The notes under the pieces were generated by a model. It was not told the origin of the DNA. It did not search any database and was given only the letters and a program-made list of their open reading frames with translations. This document shows positions 11,200 through 23,893 of a stretch of 64,000 nt of DNA, piece after piece (position 1 is the stretch's first letter; each line of letters starts with the position of its first letter). The DNA comes from Sarcomyxa edulis (taxonomy: Eukaryota > Basidiomycota > Agaricomycetes > Agaricales > Mycenaceae). The stretch is taken from contig QUOL01000025.1 in the NCBI GenBank assembly GCA_009761415.1, positions 62,001 to 126,000 of the forward strand, in the 5' to 3' direction. A program made the position numbers and the translations under genes.

Positions 11200-12080
11200 T
11201 TTTGTGACTACGTACTCGGTGCTGCCGATCTTGGGATCAAAATATTTCGGTCTTTGGTTTCCTTCGCTTTGGATGTACTTAGAGGTTCAGCTTAGCATGC
11301 ATCTCATCAGGTCAAGGTCTACGCGAAACCAGCTATGCACGGTCTAGGAAGTCGATACACGATACTTAGATACGCCCAAGTACTGTCTTATATCGATCAG
11401 AAGCGCCATAATTTCGTCTCAAACTTGCTCATGGACGGATAGGTCTAGGACAGGTCATCATTTGTCAAATTAAACCTACTCAAGTAATACAGTAGCCCGA
11501 ACACTGTGGATAAACCGTACGTGGTCGTTTGAGAGGTACACCCGATGTCATACTCGAGATCTAAACGAGACATTTGATCGATGCCTGGGATGCTCAAGAG
11601 CACGTTTCCGGGGTGCAGGTCTGTGTATTTGCATGATGAGAAACGAAGGTGAATTGGTTATAGACGAAACTGACGCACCACTGTGGATAACACCTTTGTA
11701 AGAACGCCACTCCACGGAGAATCTTGGCGACAAGGGATTTGGCGACTCCTTATGGAAGGTGCTCGTTCGTGTAGCTCTCGACCTGGAAATCATCGAAGAA
11801 TTTGATAACATATTTGCGTCCGTCATGAACGAAACGCGACTCGTCGTGCTCTTCGAGACGTCGAAGGATAGCAGTCCCAGAGGTAGATTTCGAGACATCA
11901 GCAGACAGAATCTTGAGCGCGGTGAATCGGCCTGACATGAAATTCTCAACGAGTCATAGCCATAGCCTAGTTTGTTGAGTATGATGGAAGCCGCCGATAT
12001 CGTGACGGTAAGACTCGATTCTCTCTGCATCTGCGTATCGCCCACCCGAAAGCTTGGGGGCATGCTAGTCAAATCATAGC
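11200..12080 (-). pseudogene. Decayed SRPK-like kinase, paralogue of the gene at 9432
   Basis: Fragments of the same kinase in the same order on the minus strand: the ESYR...GGFH leader (near 12030), LNKLGYGYDS for the glycine loop (near 11965), GRFTALKIL with its ATP lysine (near 11930), TAILRRLEEHD, VIKFFDDFQVES, SLVAKILRGVAF (near 11710), then LHPGNVLLSIPGIDQMSR (near 11590), and YFDPKIGSTE (near 11240). It is broken: the stretch between GGFH and LNKLG is lost, frames change after the glycine loop, a TAA follows the FQVES block, bases are missing before the catalytic loop, and the activation segment and C-lobe are not recognisable. The intron at the HG|DLH position is still present, so this is a DNA-level duplicate, not a retrocopy. 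Confidence 0.82.
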
Positions 12081-12641
12081 TGTTCATGTTCAATTGGAGA
12101 GATAGACCAGCCACTGCCATGAAGAATGTCGATGAGAGTCAAGATAATTTCTGCAAAACGTCGCGTTGTTGATCACTCTAATTATAACTCGCGTCAAATA
12201 AATAAACAATTTATTATTGCCAAAGCACCTAAGGTTAGGGTTAGGACGGTAAAAAGACCAAAAAAAAAGGAGCCCGCCCAGCCAGAGTGGCCGAAACAGG
12301 ACAGGGAAATATTGAGACGGTACACGGCCCGAAGGCAGTATAAGCCGCAGAGTGCCTCTGTATGGACAAGGTCGCCGTGCTATGGAGGTCCTCCACGGCC
12401 CACAGACCCAGGTACTTGAAGGAGTCTATGCCATCAAGGTAAGTATGAGTTGTTAATGAGGTTGGGGGCAGCCTTTTATACGAGGGAGAGTGCGCACGGA
12501 CCAGGGTGTGTGGCGGAGCTGAGCCACAGCTTCCGGATGACACAGGCACAAATCAACGACATTAGTAAGCAGCGCCATTAGTAAGCAGCTGTCAGTCGAT
12601 CTTGCTTGCGGTGAACTTCGAATTCCGATCAAGATCTTGAA
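12081..12641. other. Intergenic, kinase pseudogene / GGPP synthase
   Basis: 560 bp without a supported gene. It contains a short telomere-like GGTTAGGGTTAGG (12233-12245) and a 13-bp direct repeat ATTAGTAAGCAGC (near 12562 and 12578). A minus-strand ORF (12241-12549) has no signature I know. Confidence 0.5.
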
Positions 12642-14272
12642 ATGGTCAACTACGATAATATTCTTGAGACTCTGGACAAATATTCCTCCTGGTCTACCCA
12701 CAATGACTCTGTCAGTCTCGTAGCAACCCACCTGTCTATCTGTCGCTCTACTGACTTGCGATCGTGTCAGTATAGGTACTCCTGGAACCGTACACTTACA
12801 TCACATCCAACCCCGGCAAAGAAATCCGAGGTTCGATGATAGCAGCGTTCAATCGCTGGTTGAACGTCCCACCCGATAAACTCAAGATTATCGCGAAAGT
12901 CGTCAACATGCTTCACAGTGCTAGTTTGTTGTACGTGCGCTTGCTTGTACATCCATGGATGTTAATGGACTGACACTTGCGCAGAGTAGATGACATCGAG
13001 GATGATTCACAGTTGAGACGAGGCAAACCAGGTCCGTATGTGATTTCTTGACATTAAATTCTGATTGTCGAGCCAGGAAACGCGATCAGTGGCCCATAAG
13101 ATATATGGGATCCCACAAACGATCAATACAGCCAACTACGTATACTTCCTTGCTTATCAAGAGCTTTTTGCTCTTCGGAAAGACCCAACGGAGGTACATG
13201 ATACAATTCCGGACGACAGCAGAGTAATACCAGACAGAGATCTAGATCGTATCGTCACAGGTATGAACTCAGTCCTTCTCGTCGCATTCTGTCATCCCTC
13301 TCATCCTGGAATGGAAAGCCGAACTGTTATCTCTCCACCGAGGTCAAGGCCTAGAAATATTTTGGCGTGACTCTCTGCAATGTCCCACAGAAGAAGAATA
13401 CATATCTATGGTCAATGATAGTGCGTCTTCTCTCACCACATTGACATCATTGCCTCGTGTAGATAACGTTGAATCGATATCAGAAACGGGAGGTCTACTT
13501 CGGATAGGAATAAAACTCATGATGGCTTGCTCGACTACGAACACTGACGTGTACGTCACCTCATTCATTCCTCTACACAAACTCAAACTCAACAAACCTG
13601 AGTGACTTCCTTTTTTCCCACTCAGAGATTATGTCCCTCTCGTCAACATGATCGGTATATATTTCCAGATCAGAGACGATTATATGAATCTGCAGAGTAC
13701 CGAGGTATACACTCTTTCTTCCTCATTCTCCACGCACGCACAGTATCCTGATATGAATGTGATAAAACTAGTATACAACGAACAAAGGCTACGCGGAAGA
13801 TCTCACAGAGGGGAAATTCTCTTTCCCTGTGGTCCATGGTATACACGCCAATGATAGGAACAGACAAGTACTCAGTTAGTCTTTTCATCTCCCCTCCACC
13901 CGCTTCCCATCTCATCTCATCCCATCCCATCCCATCTCATCCCATCCCATCCCATCTCATCCCATCCCATCCCATCCCATCTCATCCCATCCCATCCCAT
14001 CTCATCTCATCCCAAATTTCCTCCCCACTAACACTAATTCAACTCCTTGCTTTGAAACAGACATCCTCGCAAAAAGACCCACAAGCCCAACCCTCAAATC
14101 ACACACGATCGCATACCTCCGGGATACGACGAAATCGTTCGAGTATACACTTGGTGTTTTAGCGAGTTTGGAGAGGCAGGTGAGGGCGGAGATTGGGAGG
14201 TTGGGTGGGAATGAGGGGTTGGATAGGGTGCTGGAGGGTTTGGAGATTCCTACGCCGAGTGAGAAGGAGTAG
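12642..14272 (+). CDS. BTS1: Geranylgeranyl diphosphate synthase
   Basis: Trans-prenyltransferase adding isopentenyl diphosphate to farnesyl diphosphate to make C20 GGPP for protein prenylation, carotenoids and diterpenes. Spliced product about 310-320 residues, as for fungal GGPP synthases. Seen: [19 protein letters not shown], the first aspartate-rich motif in [43 protein letters not shown], the KTGGLLRI block and the second aspartate-rich motif in [11 protein letters not shown]. The gene has at least six introns; exon 1 ends HNDS and joins VLLEPYTY. The last intron (13875-14060, 186 bp) is about three times the usual length because it holds a pentamer satellite. No terpene cyclase or P450 lies nearby, so a housekeeping role is likelier than a cluster role. 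Confidence 0.95.
13906..14012. repeat. (CCCAT/CTCAT)n pentanucleotide satellite
   Basis: About 21 tandem 5-bp units, mostly CCCAT with interspersed CTCAT, purely pyrimidine apart from one A per unit. It lies wholly inside the last intron of the GGPP synthase gene, between a clear donor at 13875 and acceptor at 14060. Confidence 0.95.
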
Positions 14273-14428
14273 GGTCTTAGCTGGATGGATGGACGGACGG
14301 ACTGGATTTTGTATATTACGAACTCCAAATTGTAAATCCAAAGCAAGAGATTTATCGATACATTTTATCCGAAACAAAACTCAAAACGAAACATCATCAT
14401 CTACTAATCAACTCAACTCAACCACTGC

Positions 14429-17400
14429 TCAAAACACCCCCTGCAAACTCTCATCATCCAACTCCCTCAACAACTCCCTCGCCTCCCTCGCAGGTCTCGC
14501 AATCGACGGTCTATCGCTAGCCACACTTTCCAATACTTTTTGGGCAACACTGCGGAGCAGTGATAGTTTTTGGAGGACGTTGGGGTCTGTGGAGTCTGTG
14601 TGGGAGTATTCGTCTTCGGGGGAGAGGAGGGCGACTATTATGTGGGAGGATAGGGGGGATGGAGGTGTTCCTGCGGTTAGATGTGATCTGGGGAAAGAAA
14701 CATCAATAAACTGGGATTATGGGTAAGGAGATGGCACGTACTCGATGATAGGACGTAGGAGCTCGGGATAGGCGGATAATGACGCAGCGAGGCTGGCAAT
14801 GGATTCGACGTAGTGATCTAGAAGGTGCAGAGGTAATTGTCAGCAAACAATAGAAAGCTGAGAGGAGAAAATAATGTTTTACCATCATGGCTCTCCCCAA
14901 ACGCATCAGAGACGAGCGCCACACAGCCTTCTCTGGCCTTTTCACCAACGTTCGCAGCTGCGTTCCTCACAACATATCCTAACGCCAATACCAAACTACT
15001 AGCAATCGCATCGTCGTTCCCTTTAGCACCAGTAATAAGCTCCGTGACGACAGGATCAACCCTAGGTTGATTCCTCATCAAGACACCCAAAGCTTGAGCC
15101 GCTTTCGTTCGAACGACAATACTAGCAGGATCACTAGCACTCTTAACAAACGTTCGTTGTAATTGTGGGAAGAACGGTTTGACAAAGGCAGGGATCCGCT
15201 CGAGCATGGATGTGAGAGCGCTGAGGATAGCGGTTTTGACGGCAGGCGGATACGTCGTGGCTTGTGTCGCCACACGGATGAGGGGACCGGTGAATGGTAC
15301 GACGAATGGTTTGATAGCGCTTTCTTCGGTTCTTTCGACGAGGTCTCCGATGGCGTAAGCTGCTTGTTCGCGTTGTTCGTTGCTTCCTGTGGTGAGACCT
15401 GCGATGATGATGGGGACCATTGGTGAGACGCCTTTGGGGAGGCTGAATCCTGGGACGTAGTGGCCTGGTGGACCTGATGCTTCGATGCTCCGTCGGAGAG
15501 GTACAACTAGCGGTTCCAACTCGTCCTTGGGAATGGATTTCACAAAGGCATCCAATGCACGCCACGCGGCTGTGTGGACGGGGACAATGGAGTCTTCGAG
15601 AGAGGATATCAGTTGGCGGATCCAGTCGATACGGTAGAGTGATACATCGAGTTCTGATTCCTCGCAGAAGATGGCGAACAGCTCACACGCGCTTACGCGT
15701 CTTTGTGGGGAGTCGTTTTTGGCCCTGTGTGTATGGATTAATATATGAACCGTCAAAAACAGAAGATTGAGGGCTTACCATCCCATGAGGACCATGAGCA
15801 CTGTGTTCAGACCTTCAGCATCACTTATGGATGCAAAAAGCGCCCTGATAGCCTCGTCGACTGCAGACTTGATTTCCTCGTCCTTTTCGACCTCTCTTGC
15901 CTTGACTAGAGAGTTCAAAATGACGGTGATACGACGACTCAGCGCGTTGCCAGCGACAGAGACAAGCGACGCAAGAGCTCGAATATTGAATAGAGTCATG
16001 GGCGTCGCTGTCAAAGTCGGGATCAAGACAGGGAACACAGTCGAAGCACGAACCTAATCATGAAGGGTCAGTGGGATAGCTCATACTAATTCGAGCAGGC
16101 AATACGCACACTCATCACTTCTCGGAGAGCTTGAAGAGCTGTACCGGAACCCTTTCCAGGTTGGCGGAGAGCTTCAAGGAGTGTAGGGATCGTTTGATCG
16201 ATGGCTTTGGCTCCTAGATGTTCCTGGAGGATATCGAATGCCCTGGCAGCCGCTGAACGAACGTTGGCTTCATCGTCGACCAAAGAGACGCGGACCATGG
16301 TGATGATGTCGTCTTCGTGTCCTTCGCGTTGTGTCTCGGTTGAGTTCTCCCTGACCATGATATGAGTAATGTGGAAAATCATAGAAACGGCCAGGGACTT
16401 ACATGAGCTCGCTCAACGTCAAGCAAACACCTTCTCTCGTACGGGCATCCAGCGACGTGGACTTTGTCCGGAGAATCTGAATAAGTTCACCCATGATCTT
16501 CTCACCATATTTGCGACATAATTCTGCAGTTGTTCGAGCAGCCGTCTATATGATTTCGACAGTCAGCTAAACACAGAATCCATGAGACATGAACATACCT
16601 CTTGCTGCTCAAACTCGGAGGCAGATATGAGGACAATAATCTGGTTCATCAACTCAGGTAGGATCTCCCGTACTACGAAAGGAAAATGATCAAAATAAGG
16701 TCATAGAGAGCACGGTTGAATGACGTACCTGTCTTGGGGGTATTGTGCACCAGTGCTTTCCATATTTGCATAGAAGATTGGCGAACAACGACGACACCAT
16801 CCTGGCGAACCAGGTAGAGTGCAGAGAGAATCCGGTCACGACGCTCCGTGCCCAAGACTTCAGTAAGGGCACGTCTGGAGGATTCTGCAGTTGCGGCAGC
16901 GATGTCTTCCTCGTCGAGCTCGGAAGCCTTTCCGCTGATCCCACTGACCTTGAAGAGCAGCTCTCCGACAAGAGTAACGGATGATTGCTAATGACATGAT
17001 TAGTTATGGACATGGAAGAATCAAAGGTACAAAATCGCTTACCCGGATGCGCCAACCTGGGTCGAACATTCCTTGTTCGAGCTCGGGAAGGAGCAAGTCG
17101 ATGGCTTTGGACGAGTAATTGGTAACAACCATTCTACCAGCACGCATGGCTGCCTCTCGGACATATTCCTCTGTATCAGAAAGTCCACTCAAAATGGGAG
17201 CAATGATCTTTGGCAAGTGGGGTTGGAATCGAGTGCCAAAAGTCGCCGGCAAGAACACAAGGAGAGACATGAAACCTTCCCTCACAGTAGCGCGTGGTGA
17301 TTGTGCATTTGCGATGATGTCGGGCAAGAGGCCTTCGAGACGTTCCATTCCAAGACCGGAAAGAACTTCACTCAGACCTTGAGCAGCTCCTTGACGGTCA

Positions 17401-20400
17401 ACGCCAGACGTATCCGTCTTGAGAGTTCGAAGTAATCCAGGAACGAGGTCAGGGAAATTGATCTCTCCGAGACGTTCCACCAGAGTACCCAGGGCTTTGG
17501 CAGCAGTGGCACGAGCTTCTGGTACAGGGTCGACGAGCACCATGTGGACAAGAGGTAACAAGCCAGAAAGATACGGTACAAAGTCCTTAGAGTCTGTGAG
17601 AGAAGCGAGATTGCCGACAATTTGAGCAGCCTTCTTCTTGGTATCGGCACCTCGTTCGCGTAGCCCGCGCTCGAGGATTGGTACAACCTATGCCATGATT
17701 TAAGTATATTCGAACAGATGGAATGACAGAGAGGCTCACCAAAGCAAGTGACGAGTGGTCAATATAATGCATGAATGACGTTTTCAGTAGCGATGTCAAT
17801 GCCATGGGAGTCTTGTCTGGGTCGACAAGAGCCTTGAGAAGGACCGGGACCAAAGACTGAATCTCAGGATTGCTAATGACTTCTCCGAATTGTTTCAAGC
17901 TCTTGTTAGCGGCTGCTCGTACTTGAGCATGGGAATCGGTAAGAACGTCACTGAGGCGAGGGATGACGATTGGTAGAGAAAGTGAAAGTTGTCTGGGTGA
18001 ACAATAGGCCATCATTCCGAGAAGCTCGATTGAACCCTTCTTCGTCCGCCACTGTTTTTCATCGAGACCAGAAAGAAGAGAAGGCAGAATCAACTTGACG
18101 CCATAGCCAGATAGGTTTCCCATGATGACGCGAGCTGCATCTTGAGTAGCTTCTCGTACATCTGCTGTGGTGTCTCCGAACGAGGACAAAAGCAAAGGAA
18201 GAACGAACTCGATGTAAGGCTCGAAAAGTCGTCCAAGGGTATTAGAGAGTGTCTCGAATGCGAACATAGCTCCTTGCCGAGGTTCGTAGCGTTTTTTATC
18301 CTCAGTCGCTGCGCGCAACCGGCCAATAATATCGAATTCTTTCATCCCGCCAATACCAGTCCCCTTCAGAACACCGGCCAGTCCATATGCTGCGCCTCGA
18401 CGCACAGCGTATTTCGGAGATTGGAATAGATCATCGAATAGACTGTTCACCAACAGCGCAACCCTCGGTCTCATGAGCTTGACTAGAGGCACTAGACAAT
18501 CTGACACCGCGATCTGCACCTGCTCCGATGGCGTCTTCAAAGCCTCGACAAGTCGGTCAACGATGACGGGTATACGCGGGTCCGTGGAATCTAAATGCCT
18601 CGCAACACGACCGAAAAGGATGACTACAGCCTCTTTGATTTGGTCTCCAGTCTCTGTGGCAGGACTTGGGCCACTGAGATGTTCCTCGAACATCTCAATG
18701 AGGCCTGCGAGCCTATTGGAACCGTGTTCGTCGATGATAGTGGTGCCTGCATTGAGCATGCCTCGCCGTACTTCCGGATTTCTATCACCAAGGGCTTCAT
18801 CTTGTATCAAAAATTTGAAGAACGGTTCAACATCGTCGTCAGTGAATGATGGAGAAAGCAGTTCGAAACCAAGAGCAATTGCTAAGCGGGTAGCCCATGG
18901 ATCCGAACGATCAAGACTCTGAGAAATCACCATGCCCTAGAAATGAAACTCAGTATTGTGTCAAATCAATTTAGCTGAGCGGACTCACGTATTCATCGAA
19001 TTCTGGTGCCAAGATTTTGGCCTACAGAGCAAGGGGAGTAAGCTACAAGCTGAAAGTCTCGGGTATAGCTATAATATACCTTTTCGCGATAGAAGTCTTG
19101 CAGTGCAGCTAGAGTTGACCGAATGGTTTGCGGCCAATGTTCTACACCTTCAGCGATGGCAGCGGCAGAACTTTTACGAACATAAGCATTTTCGTGGTCT
19201 TATGCTAGTGATAAGTGTGGCAAAAAAATAATAACTGCAGGTCACTCACCAAGGAACTCGATGAGCTGATTGATGAATGTCTCTGGGACGTCCAAACCAT
19301 TATCCTCCCAGACGTGCTGAGCTAATCTGGCGTTCTGTTCGTCATCGTCGTGGTATGCTATCCACAGTTCAGGCGACCAATCCATATCCGTCAAATCAAA
19401 TGGCTGACAATGCAATGGTGCATTAGAGAATAGTCAACAGTACGAGAAGGCTAAACACACCTGTAGAGTCTGAAGACAAGAGTTCCGTACATACACCTCT
19501 TGAACAAGGGTGCCACGAATCAAGACGTTGAGCTCTTCCTTTGTCGCTGTTGCGTAGATGGCTTCACCGAGATCAACCAATGCCGACGATGCTGCTTTGG
19601 TAAGTTTGGGTTGGTGGTTGATGATAAGGAGTAGTGTTTCCATTGCCTTTGTACGAGGGAACGCTGGGCTCGAAACTACGAAAAAGATATGAGTGTCGGT
19701 CAACGGAATCCAACAAATATAACATACATTCCCCGCAATGGAATTTGATCACATCCAATGCTAAGGCGATTTGCTCTAGCGCTTCCTCTTGTTCCTGGAC
19801 CCCTATCCCTCCTTGAGAGACAACTTCAGCGAGAAGAGGGAATGCGTATGAGAAGGTGGCAGCATCAAAAGGGGCTTGCTCTGACAAAAATCGAAGGCGA
19901 TAGAGAACTCGAACCACCAATACTGTGATCAAATGGAGATATAAGCACGGGGGACATTGACTGCACTAGAATACATACGATCGATTTGTTCGGCTTGCAA
20001 CTCTTCAGGGACAGCTTCTACCTTCAAACTCCGTAACGTGGCTACGCCGACCCACTTTCCAAAGAGCTCAAGACGATCAGAGCTGCATTTAGCCAGTTCC
20101 TAGCGAGTAGGATCAGCATACGTGCACAGAAAAACGAGTGGCACGACTTACCAGATACGTCTCAAAGGCGCTGGGGCCAACCAGGACGTTCCCTTTGGTC
20201 AAAGCTCCTTCCAGTAAGAGGGACGCAACAGACGATATATACAAACTAAATTCGTGAACATTGGCAGCAACAAGGCTACGAACAAGGTGGAGACCACGTT
20301 CAAGATGCGCCTTGACGAGATTGACTTGTTGACGCGTCCGAGACTCTTTTTCAAGCTGAGCGTTAACCAAGGCTTGTTGCTGTTTCGTCAGAGTGACAGA

Positions 20401-23400
20401 TCCTGACGCCTTCTTGTTTGCAAGAGATTTCCGTAGCTCGTCGTCCCATTTTGCCATTTCGGAGTCCTTACCTTTCCGCACTTCCAATTGATCTTTCTTC
20501 GTGGCGAGAACTAGAAGAAAATCGTTGAGTGTGTTGTTTCAAGATCGTGTGGATTGGTGATTACCGTCAACGTAAGTGGTCCCTTCAGGCGTCGCCCAGA
20601 TACCGAAATCGGTTTCGGTCAATGCGTTGACCAATTCCGGATTGATATCCAGGCGTAATTGTTCTACGACTCGGGGTAGAACCGATTCCGGAGAAACAAA
20701 AGCCATAGTGCTTACAGCACGATACCCTGCCTGTGAAAACCCAGACTATACTGACATAAGCTTCTGATTGATAACACCCTGAAAAATTCACCAACGTTCA
20801 GGGTCGACGCAGCAATCACTGCGGTGAACAACTTGTCCAGGTTTCGATCCACTAGATCGTGAGGGTCAGCGCCAGCCTTTTGACACAGTTCGATCCAAGT
20901 TTGTCGAGAGGGTCCAGCTGATATGGTCAAGGTCAGCATCCATGGAAACGAGGTTGTATGGACGACATACAAATCAAATTATGATGAGCCAAGACGACGA
21001 GGTCAACAAGTAAACCTTCTCGTGTTGACACATCTAGACTCTCGTCAAAAGAGACGCAGTTGAGCAGGAACGTAGATAAGCGTCCGTGCTTGTTCCACGA
21101 AACCTCCTGGTCATCAATTGCCTTTGAAGATGTAGGTTTTCCCCGGGAGATATATGTCGTGAGCGCCTCGCGAGCAATTTGATTAGTCAAAAGAGGTAAA
21201 CGAGCAGCTGCAGCGTTGACCACAGCAAGTGCGTCTCTTCTAGTCTGGGATGACGGGCTATCGACAGCCAAGTGCAAAAACACGAGACCAAGTTGATTCC
21301 TGAGAAGCTACAATGTCAGTCGGGAGCACAAGCATCTAGAGGTATCCAGAAGACGAACCTGAACGATTCGTGTTTGATCAACTCGTTCTTGAAATACGTC
21401 AGTGTAACATCAGCTGCCCTAAGGAGCCATTTCTCGTCCTCCAAATCGGTAAGTTTCTGATAGACCTTATCCCACAGTAAGAACGATGGCTTGGATGCAC
21501 TGGATGGAAGAGATTGAATCGTGGTATTGCGCGAGATGATATCGTCTACAATGGAAGATACAAAGAAGGGAAAAGTAAAAGTCAGAACAGGATTTATTGC
21601 GTGTAAAATGTACGCTGTATCCACCGAATTTTCCAGAACGAGACAAAGGACCCAGAAGTACGGAAAGCGCGATATAGCCTTCGAGAGGGCCGCCGGAAGA
21701 TGTCAGAGGGTTAGTGGAGACTGTCTTGAGATTGGCCTCGAACGCGGGGAGAACGGCCTTTGCGAAGGAATAGGATGCATCAGACGCCGGGTCCACGCTT
21801 TCCCAAAGAGCAGCACCAGCGAGCGAACAAAAGGCGTGTCGGACTGTCGGCTTGGAGTTGTTCATCTCCTTCGCGATCAAGGCAATCGTATCGGATGATA
21901 ACGCCTTGTTAGACTGTAAGAGGAAACCAATATGGGGAGGTAATGCGGCCGCTAGAGCATCGGTCGCTGCGTCATGAGTCTCTTTGGAGAGAAGTGGCGG
22001 GACTATCTGGACGATCGATTCGGAGACCGAAGCTGATGGGCTCAGGAATTGTAACATCGAATAGAGAGCCACCCGATGCTCAGGCCCCGCCGTTTTCCCT
22101 GATTTTGGGAGGGACATAAGCTCAGTGACAGCCAAATCAAGATCGGCTGAAGAAGTGTTTATCTTGACGAGGATCTTGAAAAGCTCAATAGAGTTGGCAC
22201 GGACGACGGGGTTGCTTGATTTTGTGCTATTCAGCGAAGGAGTGAGGAGCCGCTTGAAAGTATCCGATCCGATGGGATGGTTGAATGCCCGAAAGAAATC
22301 GGTGATCACTGCCACAGAATAGATCGGTATAGTAAGAGAAAGGAGCGACTAGATGACCACTTACCACTGAGAGAGTATTCAGGAGATCGAAGCACGGCTT
22401 TCTCCATAGTGGGTAACACAGTATTCGTGAGGTCGTCTTGAGAAACGGAGGTACTGATGAAATCGTGCAGAGCCATCTTCAAAGAAACAATTGAGATATG
22501 TAAGAGATCTGTAAAGAAGGAACGTACTGAAACATGAGACGGAACGGGTGTTTTGGACATGAGGATAGAGGTGGTATACAGGCTCAAGATGTCAGTCTAA
22601 AGGAATGGAGTTAGCACATTATACTTTACTCGTGATGTTAGAGTACCTTTAGGTTAGAAGATATGCGTGGTTCTGACTCGTCGTGAATGCCCTTTAGTCT
22701 CGTCGTGACGTCGACCGCGGTACCGATCAAAGATACCATTGTAAGAGGTGCTTGACTCGATTTTGCATGAGCAAGCAAAGTGGTTACGAGGGTAGGAATT
22801 TTTTTGGGTGCCGATCGTAGAGCCCTTCTGGTTCGCACCAGAGCGCCTTTCTTCATGGAGGGTTTTGTCCGGACAGAATCGAGTATAAGGTCTAGGAGGG
22901 TTGCAGTAGTTCCAACAAGTACACGCCAAGCATGAGTCTCAGTGAAGTCGGGATTGACGCGGAGACATGCGGTATATAATCCGCACGACCAGCTAAGGAG
23001 TACGAATACATCGGATGATGCATGAGAGCTACGCAACAGGTGAGTTAAATGAGTCATTCAGCAAGAACGAGAGACGCACCTGGAAGATCCTCGTTTCGCG
23101 AGTTTCCCAACTTCATGCGATAGCCATCCCAAGACCTGCTCTGTAACACCCATTTTGTTTTCGTCCACAGGTCCGTCGGGGGTTCCCCGTAACTCATCTC
23201 GTCTCACTAACTCTATTCCTACAGCCTCGACCGCCTCTCTCGATGCAGTATCGACGTATCGTGGATACGTAAGAGTCAACAATTTGAAGATGTCCATGCA
23301 TTGCGATAAATTCAGGTCTGGAATAGAATAAGCTCCGACTACGAGGCAGTCGTATGAAAGTGCACTTACCGCCATGCTTAGCCAATGAAAGGAGTTCTTC

Positions 23401-23574
23401 CTCGAGGAACTGGATTCTATCGGTGGTCTTGCTTGTCAGAAGCTTGTTCTGAGCGAGTTGGAGTGATTTGGACCATTCACTAAACACGCGGTCGCGCTGC
23501 CACGAGCCATCATCTGGATTGTCGTCCGAAGTAGTTGCTGTAGATAGCCAAGATTGAATTTCAGACTTGCTCAT
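14429..23574 (-). CDS. GCN1: eIF2-alpha kinase activator GCN1
   Basis: Very large ribosome-associated HEAT-repeat protein that binds the RWD domain of GCN2 and lets uncharged tRNA activate it (general amino acid control); cytosolic. The start at 23574 reads MSKSEIQSWLSTATTSDDN; the end is ELLRELDDESLQGVF before a TGA at 14429. With over twenty short introns removed the protein is roughly 2,500-2,600 residues, as in the family. HEAT repeats run throughout. The most conserved part is the eEF3-like and GCN2-binding half (about 15000-18900), e.g. NPEVRRGMLNAG, YAVRRGAAYGLAG, KRYEPRQGAMFAFETL, KQWRTKKGSIELLGMMAYC, HAQVRAAANKSLKQFGEV, GVDRQGAAQGLSEVLSGLG and QGMFDPGWRIR. A charged Lys/Glu-rich stretch near 20340-20490 precedes the middle HEAT block. 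I see no frame break. Its 3' end faces GGPP synthase, 156 bp away. Confidence 0.96.
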
Positions 23575-23893
23575 GGATCCGGTGGCAGCCTCTTTGGCTT
23601 TCAGCCTCGCAAAAGTAGGTTTTCCCGGCAGCGTGAAGACGAGAGGAAGGATGAATTTAGAGTTGGTGCTAAATTTCAGAACTTCAAATCAAAAAAATAC
23701 AAGTGTTGTTTCGTCCAACCGCCGTCGCCGTGATCGTCAAACAACGCGTGACTTCCGGAACCGATCGAGTCAAACGACGTCCAAAAGAGTCAACACTTTC
23801 ACGAATAAATTTCATTCGTATGAATTTCAGAGGTGTAACAATATCAATCAGTACATACGTCGGGAAGATCATCAATGGAATGCTAGCAATTCC
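23575..23893. other. Intergenic, GCN1 promoter region
   Basis: 319 bp between the monooxygenase stop and the GCN1 start, both minus strand. It holds the GCN1 promoter; no TATA box or coding signal is evident. Confidence 0.5.

Noticed and set aside
12241..12549. 102-codon minus-strand ORF with FKYLG, considered as a reverse-transcriptase fragment
   Set aside because: A single five-residue match with no other reverse-transcriptase block on either side.
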